Source: an uncultured Collinsella sp.
Lineage (GTDB): Bacteria > Actinomycetota > Coriobacteriia > Coriobacteriales > Coriobacteriaceae
Direction of reading: 5' to 3'
Assembly (NCBI GenBank): GCA_902493855.1
Contig: CABUQV010000004.1
Location: 67,640-131,639, forward strand
DNA: 64,000 nucleotides
Shown here: positions 49,657 to 59,062 of the stretch, piece after piece
Layout of the letters: each line of letters opens with the position of its first letter
How positions within the stretch are numbered: the stretch's first letter is position 1
The notes under the pieces: model-generated
The model's database searches: none
The model's input: only the letters and a program-made list of their open reading frames with translations
What the model was told of the DNA's origin: nothing
Program-made: the position numbers and the translations under genes

Positions 49657-51219
49657 TTAGTCAAACTGGGTAACATCGATCAGGCGATTGGCCAGCGAAA
49701 GGTCGCTCTCGATGGGCACGAACTCGTCGCCCACGTGCATGAGTTCCTCGTCACCCTTTGCCAGCAGCAAGACAATGGTGGGAGCATCGGGGTTGACGTA
49801 CTCCTCGCGCGCCGCCTTGAACGCCGCATGCACAGCGGCTTCGCGGTCGAGGATGATCTTGTTCGGCGTATCGTCAGGAACATGCTCGGCAAGCTCGCGA
49901 CAGACCTTCATCGGGTCCTCGTGAGCCGGGTCCTCATTGGCAAAGATCATCAGGTCGGAATACGGTGCGGCCTCGCGCGGAAGCTGCTCGCGGCGCTCCT
50001 GCGCCTTGCCGCCGGCAGCGCCAAACACCGCGATGACCGGGCTGGCGGGAAACGCGCGCTTCACCGACGAGAAAAGCGAGCGGAACGAAAGCTGGTTGTG
50101 CGCGTAGTCGACGACGCAAATCACGCGGCCGTCCTTCGACTCCACGACCTCCATACGGCCCGGCACACGCAGTTTGGAGAGGCCCTTCTTGATAGCCTCG
50201 ATACCGATGCCGATCTCGCGCGCAGCGGCGATAGCGACCAGCGCGTTTTCCACGTTAAAGTCGCCCGCGATGCCCAGCAGGACCTTCTCCCCCGCCTCGG
50301 ACTCGTCGGCACACAGGCCATGCAAGTTGAACTCGATGCTAAAGCCGACCATGCGTACGTCGCTCGCCCACAGGCTTGCCTCGGGATGCTCGACGCCAAC
50401 GGTCACCAAGCGCTCGGCCGTCGACGCTGCCTCCAGCACACGGTCGACCTCTTCGGTGCCCAGATTCACCACGGCGGTCTTTGCCTGGTCAAAGATCCTG
50501 AGTTTGCTCTCAAAATAATCCTCAAACGTGGGGTGTTCGATCGGCGAGATGTGGTCGCGGCCGATGTTGAGGAAGCACGCCACGTCAAACGGCAGATTCT
50601 CGACGCGTTGGTACTTGAGCGCCTGGCTCGAGACCTCCATGACCATGGACCGGCGACCGGACGTGCGGCAGTTGGCGATATGGCGCCAGACCTCGGGGGC
50701 CTCGGGCGTAGTATTGGTGCTCTCGTAGCACTCGATGCCATCGTCGGTACTCACTGAGCCGATCATGCCGCAGGACTCGCCCGCCGCCTTGATGATGGAC
50801 TGGAGCATAAAAGCGGCCGTGGTTTTTCCCTTGGTGCCGGTGATGCCCACGATCTTGACGTCGTGGTCGGGACGGTCGTAGACCTCCGGCGGCAACAGGG
50901 CCATGGCCGTGCGAACACTATCAACAACCAGCATCGCAGCACCGCTCTCCTTCGCCAGCGGCTCCAGAGACTCGACCAGCGACTCCTCGCACACAAATGC
51001 GACGGCGCCCGCATCGAGCGCCATGCTCAAAAACGCGGGCTTAAAGGCAGCACCTTTGCAAAAGAATACGTCACCTGCCGAGACCGCGCGCGAATCAAAC
51101 GAGCAGCCGGTCACGGCACGCTCGTCAACCTGCTCTGATGCGCGCAGCTCGCCGCACACATCGAGAAGCTTGACAAGCGTATCGACCGTGGTCACGGTCG
51201 CGGAATCCGAATGGTGCAT
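49657..51219 (-). CDS. murE: MurE-family Mur ligase
   Basis: 520 residues. The N-terminal UDP-binding domain has CSFDSRAVSAGDVFFCKGAA, the ATP loop is GITGTKGKTT, and the C-terminal domain has VVDYAHN. It adds the third residue to UDP-MurNAc-Ala-Glu. The specificity loop reads EDPAHEDP (about residues 428-435) where meso-DAP enzymes have DNPRSEDP: Arg is replaced by Ala, as in the L-lysine enzyme of Staphylococcus. The KGHE motif reads KGDE. A non-DAP diamino acid is therefore likely. AAAGGTG precedes the ATG. Confidence 0.9.
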   Translation of the reverse strand: MHHSDSATVTTVDTLVKLLDVCGELRASEQVDERAVTGCSFDSRAVSAGDVFFCKGAAFKPAFLSMALDAGAVAFVCEESLVESLEPLAKESGAAMLVVDSVRTAMALLPPEVYDRPDHDVKIVGITGTKGKTTAAFMLQSIIKAAGESCGMIGSVSTDDGIECYESTNTTPEAPEVWRHIANCRTSGRRSMVMEVSSQALKYQRVENLPFDVACFLNIGRDHISPIEHPTFEDYFESKLRIFDQAKTAVVNLGTEEVDRVLEAASTAERLVTVGVEHPEASLWASDVRMVGFSIEFNLHGLCADESEAGEKVLLGIAGDFNVENALVAIAAAREIGIGIEAIKKGLSKLRVPGRMEVVESKDGRVICVVDYAHNQLSFRSLFSSVKRAFPASPVIAVFGAAGGKAQERREQLPREAAPYSDLMIFANEDPAHEDPMKVCRELAEHVPDDTPNKIILDREAAVHAAFKAAREEYVNPDAPTIVLLLAKGDEELMHVGDEFVPIESDLSLANRLIDVTQFD

Positions 51220-51278
51220 CTTTCACCTTTCTCAGACGTTTGGCAGGGACGGTTTTTATAGTAACTGAAACGCACCCA

Positions 51279-51306
51279 CGCAAAAACGGCTCCCGGAGGA
51301 GCCGTT
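51279..51306 (-). terminator. Terminator of asnB
   Basis: AACGGCTCC and GGAGCCGTT pair around 4 bases; the minus strand continues TTTGCG. Confidence 0.9.
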
Positions 51307-51331
51307 ACGCGCAGGCGTTCGTAAGCCGAGG

Positions 51332-53212
51332 CTAGGCAGCCTGAACAGCGGGCTGGTCCTCGTCGATAAAGAAGCGCTTGTACCACACTAGGAACACGAG
51401 CGGCGTATAGATCTTGCGCTGGAAATCGCCCTTGCCCGCAAAGTGCAGATCGAGCAGGTGCATGAGCTCGTCGGTATCGAAGAACTCGCTTGCCCACGGC
51501 GCGGTGAAGTACTCCTTGACATAGTCGTACCACTTTTGCTCGCGCAGCCAGTAGACAATCGGCACCGGGAAGCCCACCTTGGGACGGATGGCCCACTCAT
51601 CGGGCAGCGACTTGTTGGCAGCGTGGCGGAGTACTTGTTTGTTGCCGTTCTCGTTGATGCGGTAGCGGTCGGGAATGTGCTCGGCGAACTCCATGACTTT
51701 GCGGTCCAGGAAGGGCACGCGCAGCTCCAGCGAGTGCGCCATGCACATCTTGTCGGCCTTGAGCAGAATGTCGCCCGGGAGCCACATGTTCATGTCCAGG
51801 TACTGCTTCTTGACCAGCTCGGGCTGACCCTTCACGCGTGCGTAGATGGGAGCGGCAAGCTCGAAGGCGCCGTCGCCGGTGTTGTACTCGGGCTTGAGCA
51901 CGCCGTCGACCTCGCGCTCCGGCCATACCAGAGCCTGCCCCAGGAACGACTTCTCGGGGATCTCGGCACCCTTGACCAGGAAGTTATGTCCCTTGAAGTA
52001 CGGCATATGCAGCGCCAGGTTACCGAGCGCGCGACGGATGGGCAGCGGCACCATCTTTTTGTACTTGCGCACCGGGACCGTATCCTCGTAGTAGGCGTAG
52101 CCGCCAAAGAGTTCGTCGGCGCCTTCGCCCGAAAGCACGACGGTGACGTCTTTGCGAGCCATCTCGGCCAAGAACCACAGCGGCACGGAAGACAGGTTGG
52201 ACTGCGGCTCGTCCATGTGATACTGGATGTCCTCGAGCGCACCGAAGAACTCGTCGGCGGTAATCATCTTGCGAACGTTCTCGACGCCGAGCTTATCGGA
52301 AAGCTCCTTGGCGTAGTTGGTCTCGTTGAAGTTCTTGTAGTCAAAGCCCACCGAGAAGGTCTTGTCGGGCATGAGGCAAGCGGCGATGTAGCTGGAGTCG
52401 ACGCCACCGGAGAGGAACGACGCGACCTTGACGTCGGCGATGCGATGGGCCTCGACGCTCTCGTGCACGACCTCGTCCAGCTCATCGACATACTCTTCGA
52501 ACGGCTTCTCGACGGCAGAGTAATCGCAATCCCAGTAGCGCTCGATGTTCATCTTGCCGGTCGGGATATCGACGGTAAAGTAGTGCGCCGGCGGCAGCTT
52601 GTAGACACCCTCGAAGAAGGTCTCCGCGGTTGCCGAATACTGCAGCGTCATGTACGGACGCAGGGCCTTTTTGTTGACCGCCTTGTGGAAGTGCGGGTAG
52701 TCCAGGAAGCTCTTGATCTCGGAGCCAAAGAGCACGCCCGGAGCGCCGTCGCCCGCATCGGCCATGGGATAGTAGTAAAGCGGCTTGATGCCAAAGATGT
52801 CGCGGGCGCCAAAAAGCTTGTTCTTCTTTTTGTCCCAGATGACGAAGGCGTACATACCGCGAAGGCGATCGAGGACGGCCTCGCCCCACTCCTCGTAGCC
52901 GTGCAGGAGGCTCTCGGTGTCGGCGCCGCAGTGGAACTTGTAGCCCTTGGCCTCGAGCTCGGAACGGAGTTCTTGGAAGTTGTAAATCTCGCCGTTGAAG
53001 ACAATGACGACGCTGCCGTCCTCATTGGCCATGGGTTGAGCGCCGGCCTCGGTCAGGTCGAGGATCGACAGGCGGCGGAAGCCCAGGGCAACGCGGCCGT
53101 CGATAAACTGACCGCCCATGTCGGGACCGCGATGGACGATGCGGTCCATCATCTTGGTGAGCACCTCGGATTGGTTATCCGTCCCACCGACAAAACCGAC
53201 AAAACCGCACAT
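51332..53212 (-). CDS. asnB: Asparagine synthase (glutamine-hydrolysing)
   Basis: 626 residues. The catalytic Cys2 (MCGFVGFVGG) and RIVHRGPD define the class II glutaminase; the synthetase domain has the PP-loop FLSGGVDSSYIA and VVLSGEGADELFGGY. It makes asparagine from aspartate, glutamine and ATP. With asnS in the same window, direct charging of tRNA-Asn is supported. GAGGGGA precedes the ATG. It is monocistronic between its terminator and tRNA-Val. Confidence 0.97.
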   Translation of the reverse strand: MCGFVGFVGGTDNQSEVLTKMMDRIVHRGPDMGGQFIDGRVALGFRRLSILDLTEAGAQPMANEDGSVVIVFNGEIYNFQELRSELEAKGYKFHCGADTESLLHGYEEWGEAVLDRLRGMYAFVIWDKKKNKLFGARDIFGIKPLYYYPMADAGDGAPGVLFGSEIKSFLDYPHFHKAVNKKALRPYMTLQYSATAETFFEGVYKLPPAHYFTVDIPTGKMNIERYWDCDYSAVEKPFEEYVDELDEVVHESVEAHRIADVKVASFLSGGVDSSYIAACLMPDKTFSVGFDYKNFNETNYAKELSDKLGVENVRKMITADEFFGALEDIQYHMDEPQSNLSSVPLWFLAEMARKDVTVVLSGEGADELFGGYAYYEDTVPVRKYKKMVPLPIRRALGNLALHMPYFKGHNFLVKGAEIPEKSFLGQALVWPEREVDGVLKPEYNTGDGAFELAAPIYARVKGQPELVKKQYLDMNMWLPGDILLKADKMCMAHSLELRVPFLDRKVMEFAEHIPDRYRINENGNKQVLRHAANKSLPDEWAIRPKVGFPVPIVYWLREQKWYDYVKEYFTAPWASEFFDTDELMHLLDLHFAGKGDFQRKIYTPLVFLVWYKRFFIDEDQPAVQAA

Positions 53213-53383
53213 ATACTATCCCCTCTGCTGTTGCTGGGCGTCAAATCGAATCAGTAGCTTTTGAGTATACCCGAGGGCGTAAAGAGGGGCGGAATGTTCA
53301 GGCAATCTCAACTGAATCAGCTCCGCGCCGACACGCGCCAGTTACCTTTAATGGATATGAGATGAATGAGGCAATTGTTTTGC

Positions 53384-53389
53384 TATACT
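53384..53389 (+). promoter_or_regulatory. Extended -10 of tRNA-Val
   Basis: TGC-TATACT lies 11 bases before the tRNA. The -35 position is poorly matched. Confidence 0.5.
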
Positions 53390-53399
53390 CTCTCCGCAC

Positions 53400-53475
53400 G
53401 GGCGATTGGCGCAACGGTTAGCGCAGGTGCTTTACACGCACAAGGCTGGGGGTTCGAATCCCTCATCGCCCACCA
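53400..53475 (+). tRNA. tRNA-Val (TAC)
   Basis: Acceptor GGGCGAT/ATCGCCC, anticodon loop TTTACAC giving TAC, T-loop GGTTCGAATCC and an encoded CCA. Its 3' end is duplicated 187 bases downstream. Confidence 0.95.
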
Positions 53476-53483
53476 CTGAATTG
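53458..53483 (+). repeat. tRNA-Val 3'-end direct repeat, copy A
   Basis: Covers the tRNA 3' end plus GAATTG. Copy B at 53645-53670 differs at one of 26 positions. Confidence 0.88.
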
Positions 53484-53486
53484 TTA

Positions 53487-53515
53487 GGCTCCCAGCAATG
53501 GGAGCCTTTCTTTTC
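53487..53515 (+). terminator. Terminator of tRNA-Val
   Basis: GGCTCCC and GGGAGCC are followed by TTTCTTTTC. Confidence 0.88.
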
Positions 53516-53516
53516 T

Positions 53517-53543
53517 GGGCCCATCGCAGAGGGATTCGAACCC
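53517..53543. repeat. Inverted tRNA-fragment repeat, copy A
   Basis: Ends GAGGGATTCGAACCC, an exact inverted copy of tRNA-Val positions 53450-53464. The 27-base block recurs at 53704-53730 with two differences. Confidence 0.8.
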
Positions 53544-53644
53544 GACAGGGTGCGGAGCTGAGGAAACGCGCAAGCGTTTTCCAGCGCAGCACGCGAGGGC
53601 CGTAGGCCCGAAGCGAGAGCGGGCGGCGCCAGCCGCACGCGGAC

Positions 53645-53670
53645 ATCCCTCATCGCCCACCACAGAATTG
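53645..53670 (+). repeat. tRNA-Val 3'-end direct repeat, copy B
   Basis: Same 26-base block as 53458-53483 with one change, but without a complete tRNA in front. It is followed by its own terminator. Confidence 0.88.
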
Positions 53671-53673
53671 GAA

Positions 53674-53700
53674 ACGGTCCTCGCAAGGGGACCGTTTTTG
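53674..53700 (+). terminator. Second terminator in the tRNA-Val repeat region
   Basis: ACGGTCC and GGACCGT are followed by TTTTG. The stem differs completely from the first copy's terminator. Confidence 0.8.
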
Positions 53701-53703
53701 TTT

Positions 53704-53730
53704 GGGCCCATTGCAGAAGGATTCGAACCC
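53704..53730. repeat. Inverted tRNA-fragment repeat, copy B
   Basis: A near copy of 53517-53543, again at an offset of 187 bases. Confidence 0.8.
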
Positions 53731-54088
53731 ACCAGCACGTCTGACACAAAGGCCGTGGCCAAAAAATGGCGAAAATGAGTACTGCTACTTTGTTTGCAAC
53801 ATATAAAAAGATAGTATTTGCTTAAGTTACGCAGCATATGTCCATTATTAGGACTAACAGTTGGATCAAAATCGTGCATTCATCGCCATTTCGACTTGCC
53901 ATCTGGCCTTATTAGTCCAAAATTGCTGCTACCAAATCGGTAACACTACTCATATTTGATGTTGTTTGACCAGCAGGTCTCCCTGCCTTAGCAAATCTAA
54001 GGCAAAACGGGCTCCAGACCGCTGAATCATGCCGCATAGGGCACGTCCGCAGTCCGGAACCCGGTCCAAATTGAGTTATTGCGCCGCG
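53731..54088. other. Gene-free, relatively AT-rich stretch
   Basis: No credible coding frame. Noticeably richer in A+T than its surroundings, with short self-similar words (GGCGAAAATG/TCGCCATTTC, TTAGGACTAA/TTAGTCCAAA) and one small hairpin GCCTTAG/CTAAGGC near 53992-54012. It could be decayed mobile DNA beside the tRNA-Val site. Confidence 0.4.
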
Positions 54089-55372
54089 TTAGCCCAAGAC
54101 ACCCGACAGAATCTCGATCAGACTGTCCACGTCGACTTCCTCGCAGACGAGCGGCGGCAGGAAACGCAGCGTATGCGCACCTGTAGCGTTGATCACGGCA
54201 CCGGCGGCCAACGTGCGGGCAACAACATCGTGCGCGTCGCCCGCGGCATCATCCAAATCACAGCCGAGCATCAAGCCGCGGCCACGTACCTCGGTCACGT
54301 GCGGCAGCTTGGCGAGCTTTGCCTCCATATAGGCACCCACCTTGGCAGCATGCTCGGCATAATCGCCGCGCACGAGCGCGGAGAGCGTCGCGGCACACGC
54401 CGTGATGGCTAGGCAGCTACCGCCAAAGGTCGAGCCGTGGTCGCCCGGCTTAAACACGTCAGCAATCTCCTTCTTTGCCACGACGGCACCCATGGGCACG
54501 CCGTCGGCAATGCCCTTGGCAAGGCTCATGATGTCGGGCTCCACGCCATAGGTTTGGAACGCAAATGGCTTGCCGGAGCGGAAGATGCCGCACTGAACCT
54601 CGTCGGCGATAAGCACGGCGCCCACTTCGTGTGCCAGGTCGCGCGCTGCCGCCATAAACTCCTCGGTCATGGGGTGCACGCCACTCTCACCTTGGATCGG
54701 CTCGAGCATCACGGCGCAAATATCACTGCCCAGCTGCTTAAAGATCGCACGCAGCTCATCGACATTGTTGGGCGTGCAGGCCACAAAGCCACCCGGCAGC
54801 GGACGGAAACTATCCTGCAGCCAATCCTGCATGGTGGCGGCAATGGTCTCGAGCGTACGGCCGTGAAAACCGCCGCGCATGCACACGATGGTGTTACCGC
54901 CGTTACCGGCACGCTTGGCGTACAGGCGCGCGAGCTTCATCGAGCCCTCGTTGGCCTCGGCGCCGGAGTTAGCAAAGAACGTCTCCCACACCTGCTCGCC
55001 CGCAGCCGGGGCACCAAGAGCAGCTGCCGTGGTCTCATCGCCGGCGGCAATGGCATCGGCAAGCACGCGCGCACCATCTACGTCGTCGTTAGCAAGCTTG
55101 GACAGCAGCGCCGCGACCTGTCCACGCTGCTCGATGTAGAAGTAATTGGAGACATGCATGAGCTTTTTGGTCTGTGCCTCGAGCGCCGAGAGCACAGCCA
55201 GGTTGCCATGACCTAGGCTGCACACGCCGATGCCGGCAAGAAAGTCGAGGTACTCACGGCCATCGTCGCCGGTGAGCTTCATGCCGTGACCCTCGACAAA
55301 CTCGACCGGAGAGCGGCCAAAGGTATGCATAACGTAATGGGATTCAAGCGATTGCTGAGCTGCAAGTGACAT
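54089..55372 (-). CDS. argD: Acetylornithine aminotransferase
   Basis: 427 residues, class III PLP aminotransferase. NSGAEANEGSMKLAR, GGFHGRTL, VLIADEVQCG and the PLP lysine in SLAKGIADG are seen. It converts N-acetylglutamate semialdehyde to N-acetylornithine. An insertion of about 25 residues around GDETTAAALGAPAAG precedes the NSGAEAN motif. Last gene of argC-argJ-argB-argD. AAAGG precedes the ATG. Confidence 0.93.
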   Translation of the reverse strand: MSLAAQQSLESHYVMHTFGRSPVEFVEGHGMKLTGDDGREYLDFLAGIGVCSLGHGNLAVLSALEAQTKKLMHVSNYFYIEQRGQVAALLSKLANDDVDGARVLADAIAAGDETTAAALGAPAAGEQVWETFFANSGAEANEGSMKLARLYAKRAGNGGNTIVCMRGGFHGRTLETIAATMQDWLQDSFRPLPGGFVACTPNNVDELRAIFKQLGSDICAVMLEPIQGESGVHPMTEEFMAAARDLAHEVGAVLIADEVQCGIFRSGKPFAFQTYGVEPDIMSLAKGIADGVPMGAVVAKKEIADVFKPGDHGSTFGGSCLAITACAATLSALVRGDYAEHAAKVGAYMEAKLAKLPHVTEVRGRGLMLGCDLDDAAGDAHDVVARTLAAGAVINATGAHTLRFLPPLVCEEVDVDSLIEILSGVLG

Positions 55373-55441
55373 GGGATGCCTTTCGTTGAGCGCCGGACGG
55401 CGCAGACCTATGGGTGCAGGAATGGGGCGGCTGCGGGTCAG

Positions 55442-56422
55442 CTAGACCGTCTGAAGCTTCTCGACCTCGTCGAGGTTCTCGGTCAGACGCGCAGCAAACG
55501 TCGAAAGCGGATGCGGATGCGTATCGAACTCGTAAGCCGTCTCGGTGGAATGGATCACGGTACCGACGCCGGCATCGGTCAGCAGCTCCAGCAGCAGCGA
55601 ATGCGGCGTGGTGCCGTTGATGATGTGAGCACGAAATACGCCGCCGGCAAGCGCATCGACGGCCGCGCGCAGTTTGGGAATCATGCCCTTATCGACCTCG
55701 CCGCCGTAGAGCATCTCGTTAACCTCGTCGAACGTTAGGTTGGAGATAAGCGAGTCCTTGTCGCTAAAGTCCTTGTACAGGCCATCGACATCGGTCAAAA
55801 AGATCGCCTTATGCGCGTGGAGCGCCGCAGCAACGGCACCGGCGGCGGTATCGGCGTTGATGTTGAAGAAACCGCCGTCCTCCCCCGCCGCGACGGTTGC
55901 GATGACGGGGATGTACTCGCTGTCGAGTAAGCGCTCGATATAGTCGGTGTTGACGTGCGTCACTTTGCCCACGCGACCGAGCTCGGGGTCGAGCGGCTCG
56001 GCGATGAGCGTGCCGGCATCGCTGCCCGACACGCCCACGGCCAGGTTGCCGTGGTGGTTGATGGCAGCAACCAGCTCCTGGTTGACCTTGCCGCCCAACA
56101 CCTCGCGCACGATATCCATAGTCGCCGGCGTGGTCACGCGCTGGCCGTTCTTAAACTCGACGGGAATATCGTAATGGCTCAGCGCCTCGTTGATAGCCTT
56201 GCCGCCGCCGTGCACGATGACGGGGCGCATACCGATGATCTTGAGCAAAACGATGTCGCTCATCACGTCGCGGCGCAGCTGCTCATCGACCATGGCGGCT
56301 CCGCCATATTTGATAACAACCGTCTTGCCGGTCAGGTTCTTAATCCACGGCAGCGCTTCGAACAGCAGCTGCGCGGTTGCTTCGTTGGATTCGCTCGAAC
56401 GACAATCGCGTGCGAATTTCAT
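55442..56422 (-). CDS. argB: Acetylglutamate kinase
   Basis: 326 residues. The amino-acid-kinase fold starts KTVVIKYGGAAM and has IVHGGGKAIN; FLTDVDGLY and NINADTAAGAVA are the ATP-side motifs. It phosphorylates N-acetylglutamate, usually the feedback-controlled step. The N-terminal 20 residues (MKFARDCRSSESNEATAQLL) resemble the extra helix of arginine-sensitive enzymes. It ends with about 20 extra residues after the kinase core. GAGG precedes the ATG. Confidence 0.94.
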   Translation of the reverse strand: MKFARDCRSSESNEATAQLLFEALPWIKNLTGKTVVIKYGGAAMVDEQLRRDVMSDIVLLKIIGMRPVIVHGGGKAINEALSHYDIPVEFKNGQRVTTPATMDIVREVLGGKVNQELVAAINHHGNLAVGVSGSDAGTLIAEPLDPELGRVGKVTHVNTDYIERLLDSEYIPVIATVAAGEDGGFFNINADTAAGAVAAALHAHKAIFLTDVDGLYKDFSDKDSLISNLTFDEVNEMLYGGEVDKGMIPKLRAAVDALAGGVFRAHIINGTTPHSLLLELLTDAGVGTVIHSTETAYEFDTHPHPLSTFAARLTENLDEVEKLQTV

Positions 56423-56503
56423 AATCTGCCTCGTCTTTCATATCGTTATCGCGCCGTGCTCCGCTGTCCGCAATCGCGGCAAGATGCGCAGCGTGCCCGG
56501 AAT

Positions 56504-57772
56504 CTAGGAACGGTAGTCACCGTTGATGGAGATGTACTCATGCGTGAGGTCGCAGGTCCACACGGTCGTTGCCGCGTCGCCTGCGCCCAGGTCGGCCGAG
56601 ATCACGATCTCTGGCGCCTCGAAACGTCGTAGAGCCTCGTCCTCGTCAAAGGGAACAGTCAGACCATCGCGACAGACAGGCATGCCCATCATGTCGATGG
56701 AAACGTCTTCCTGATTAAACTTCACGCCGCACTTGCCGAGTGCCATAGCAACGCGACCCCAGTTGCAGTCGTGGCCGGCGATGCAGGTCTTAACGAGCGG
56801 CGAGTTGGCAACGGCACGGGCGGCGATATCGGCTTCCTCGTCGTTCACGGCGCCGGTAACGTTGACCGTAACAAGCTTGGATGCGCCCTCACCATCGGCG
56901 GCGATATTGCGCGCCAGGCTCTCGCACACCTCGTGCACAGCAAATGCCAACTCGTCAAAGGCATCGGAGCCCTCGACGATAGGCTCGACATCTGCGGCAG
57001 CGGCGCCGGAGGCAAGCATGATGCAGGTGTCGTTGGTTGAGGTGTCGGAATCGACCGTTACCTTGTTAAAGGTCTGCTTGACGGTCGAGAGCAGCAGGGT
57101 ATGAAGTGCCGCAGGCTCGACGGGGGCATCGGTGGTGATAACTGCGATCATGGTGGCCATGTTGGGCATGATCATGCCCGAGCCCTTGCACATTCCACCT
57201 ACCGTATAGACATTGCCCGCATGACCCGCAGCCTCGCTGACGTAGGCCACGGCGTACTCCTTGGAGTGCGTGTCGGTCGTCATGATGGCGCGAGCGGCAT
57301 CGGCGCCACCGTGGGCGGAGAGCGCCTCGTAGGCAGCAGGAATGGCGGTCTCAAACGTGTCGATCGGCAGAATCTGGCCAATCACACCCGTGGAGGCAAC
57401 CAGAATCTGCTGGGGCTCGCAGCCGATGACCTGCGATGCGATGCTGCACGTCTCGCGCGCGCATGCAAGGCCGGTCTCACCCGTGGCGGCGTTGGCATTG
57501 CCAGAGTTGACCGAAACGCCGGCGATGATACCGTAGCCCTTGTCGGCACCGCCCAGGTTGGCACGGCTCACCTGCACGGGCGCCGCACAAAAGCGATTGG
57601 TGGTAAACACGCCGGCACCGGGGCAGGGTTTATCGGGCACGACAAGCGCGTAATCCAGACGCTCTGGGTTCTTGCGGAACCCAGCGTGGATGCCTGCAGC
57701 CTTAAAACCAGCCGCAGCCGTAACGCCGCCCTCGACGGCGCGAATCTTGATATCAAACAGCTCAGTATTCAT
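56504..57772 (-). CDS. argJ: Bifunctional ornithine acetyltransferase/N-acetylglutamate synthase
   Basis: 422 residues. It self-cleaves at the conserved NMATMIAVITTD to expose the catalytic threonine; VNSGNANAATG and CKGSGMIMP are also present. It recycles the acetyl group between acetylornithine and glutamate. Its presence explains why no argE-type deacetylase is in the cluster. AAGGAG lies about 10 bases before the ATG. Confidence 0.96.
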   Translation of the reverse strand: MNTELFDIKIRAVEGGVTAAAGFKAAGIHAGFRKNPERLDYALVVPDKPCPGAGVFTTNRFCAAPVQVSRANLGGADKGYGIIAGVSVNSGNANAATGETGLACARETCSIASQVIGCEPQQILVASTGVIGQILPIDTFETAIPAAYEALSAHGGADAARAIMTTDTHSKEYAVAYVSEAAGHAGNVYTVGGMCKGSGMIMPNMATMIAVITTDAPVEPAALHTLLLSTVKQTFNKVTVDSDTSTNDTCIMLASGAAAADVEPIVEGSDAFDELAFAVHEVCESLARNIAADGEGASKLVTVNVTGAVNDEEADIAARAVANSPLVKTCIAGHDCNWGRVAMALGKCGVKFNQEDVSIDMMGMPVCRDGLTVPFDEDEALRRFEAPEIVISADLGAGDAATTVWTCDLTHEYISINGDYRS

Positions 57773-57906
57773 CGTCTTTATGGCTCCTTATGTCAAACAA
57801 AAAACGGACATCGGTTGGTGCGCCATGCCAGTCGTGATCATGAGACCAGCTTAAGAGTGGCGCCCCACTCGATGCCCGACTACCAAATCGTTAACAATCG
57901 AATGTG

Positions 57907-58977
57907 CTACACCGGGCACGCCACTGTGGGCAAGCCTCGTCGCTCGTCAAAGCCAAAGACGATATTGGCGCACTGGACCGCTTGGCCCGCAGCGCCCTTG
58001 CACAGATTGTCGATGGCGCCCGTCGCCACCAGCACGCCCGCGCGCTTATTGAGCGCGAGGCCAATCTGGGCGGCGTTGGTGCCGACAACCGAAGCCGTCT
58101 TGGGCTGCTGGCCAGCATCGAGCACGCGCACAAAGGTGCGACCGGCATAGAACTGCTTGTAATAGTCGACAACGTCCTCAAGAGCCAAGGAGTCGATGGC
58201 CTGCGGCGCGAGCGGCATCGTCACCGTGGAGAGCAGACCACGCTTGAGCGGTGCCAGGTGCGGGGTAAAGACGACGCGATCGGTCAGGCCAAGGATTTGC
58301 TCAATCTCGGGCGTGTGGCGATGCTTGCCCACGCCGTAGGCCTCCAAATTCTCGTCGGCGCTGCAAAAATGCGTACGAGCGTTGCAGGACTTGCCGGCAC
58401 CCGTCACACCGCTGATGGCATCGACAATCACGGGACCGTTCTCGGCCACCCAGCCCGCACGCACGGCAGGAGCGGCAGCAAGGCTCGTTGCGGTGGGATA
58501 GCAGCCGGCGCAGGCAACCAGCACGGGTTTGCCGTCGGCATGATCGGATGCAGCGGTCTCCAAATCCTGGGAGAACAGCTCGGGCAGACCGAAGGCGCGG
58601 GTCTTGAGCAACTCGGGGCTCGTGTGCTTGGCGGCATACCAGGCCTCAAAGGTGGCCGGATCGCTCAGGCGATAGTCGGCCGAGAGGTCAATGCAGGAGA
58701 CTCCCGCGGCAAGCAGGGCGGGCACCTGAGCCATGGCCGCGGTATGCGGCACGGCCAAGAAGACGGCGCCGCAGGATTTAAGCTCGGGGGCGTCATGCGT
58801 GGTGAAAACCAGATCGCTCACGCCAGCAAAGCTCGGATACACCGCGGACAACGGCTGGCCGGCATCGGCGTTGGACGTAATGGCGACAAGTTCAAACTCG
58901 GGATGACCGAGCACGAGGCGAATGAGCTCGGCTCCGGCATATCCAGCCGCGCCGACGATTCCAACCTTCAAAGACAT
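57907..58977 (-). CDS. argC: N-acetyl-gamma-glutamyl-phosphate reductase
   Basis: 356 residues. The NADP Rossmann start is VGIVGAAGYAGAELIRLVLG, and the catalytic Cys is in ACAGCYPTA. It reduces acetylglutamyl phosphate. First gene of the arginine operon; AAGGAG precedes the ATG. It is preceded by a palindrome-rich control region. Confidence 0.95.
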   Translation of the reverse strand: MSLKVGIVGAAGYAGAELIRLVLGHPEFELVAITSNADAGQPLSAVYPSFAGVSDLVFTTHDAPELKSCGAVFLAVPHTAAMAQVPALLAAGVSCIDLSADYRLSDPATFEAWYAAKHTSPELLKTRAFGLPELFSQDLETAASDHADGKPVLVACAGCYPTATSLAAAPAVRAGWVAENGPVIVDAISGVTGAGKSCNARTHFCSADENLEAYGVGKHRHTPEIEQILGLTDRVVFTPHLAPLKRGLLSTVTMPLAPQAIDSLALEDVVDYYKQFYAGRTFVRVLDAGQQPKTASVVGTNAAQIGLALNKRAGVLVATGAIDNLCKGAAGQAVQCANIVFGFDERRGLPTVACPV

Positions 58978-59062
58978 ATCAGACTCCTTGTCTGCGATTT
59001 ATGCACCGATGCGCATTTCGCAGCGGTCGTTATGAAGTGGGTTGAAACTTTAGCACCAAAAG

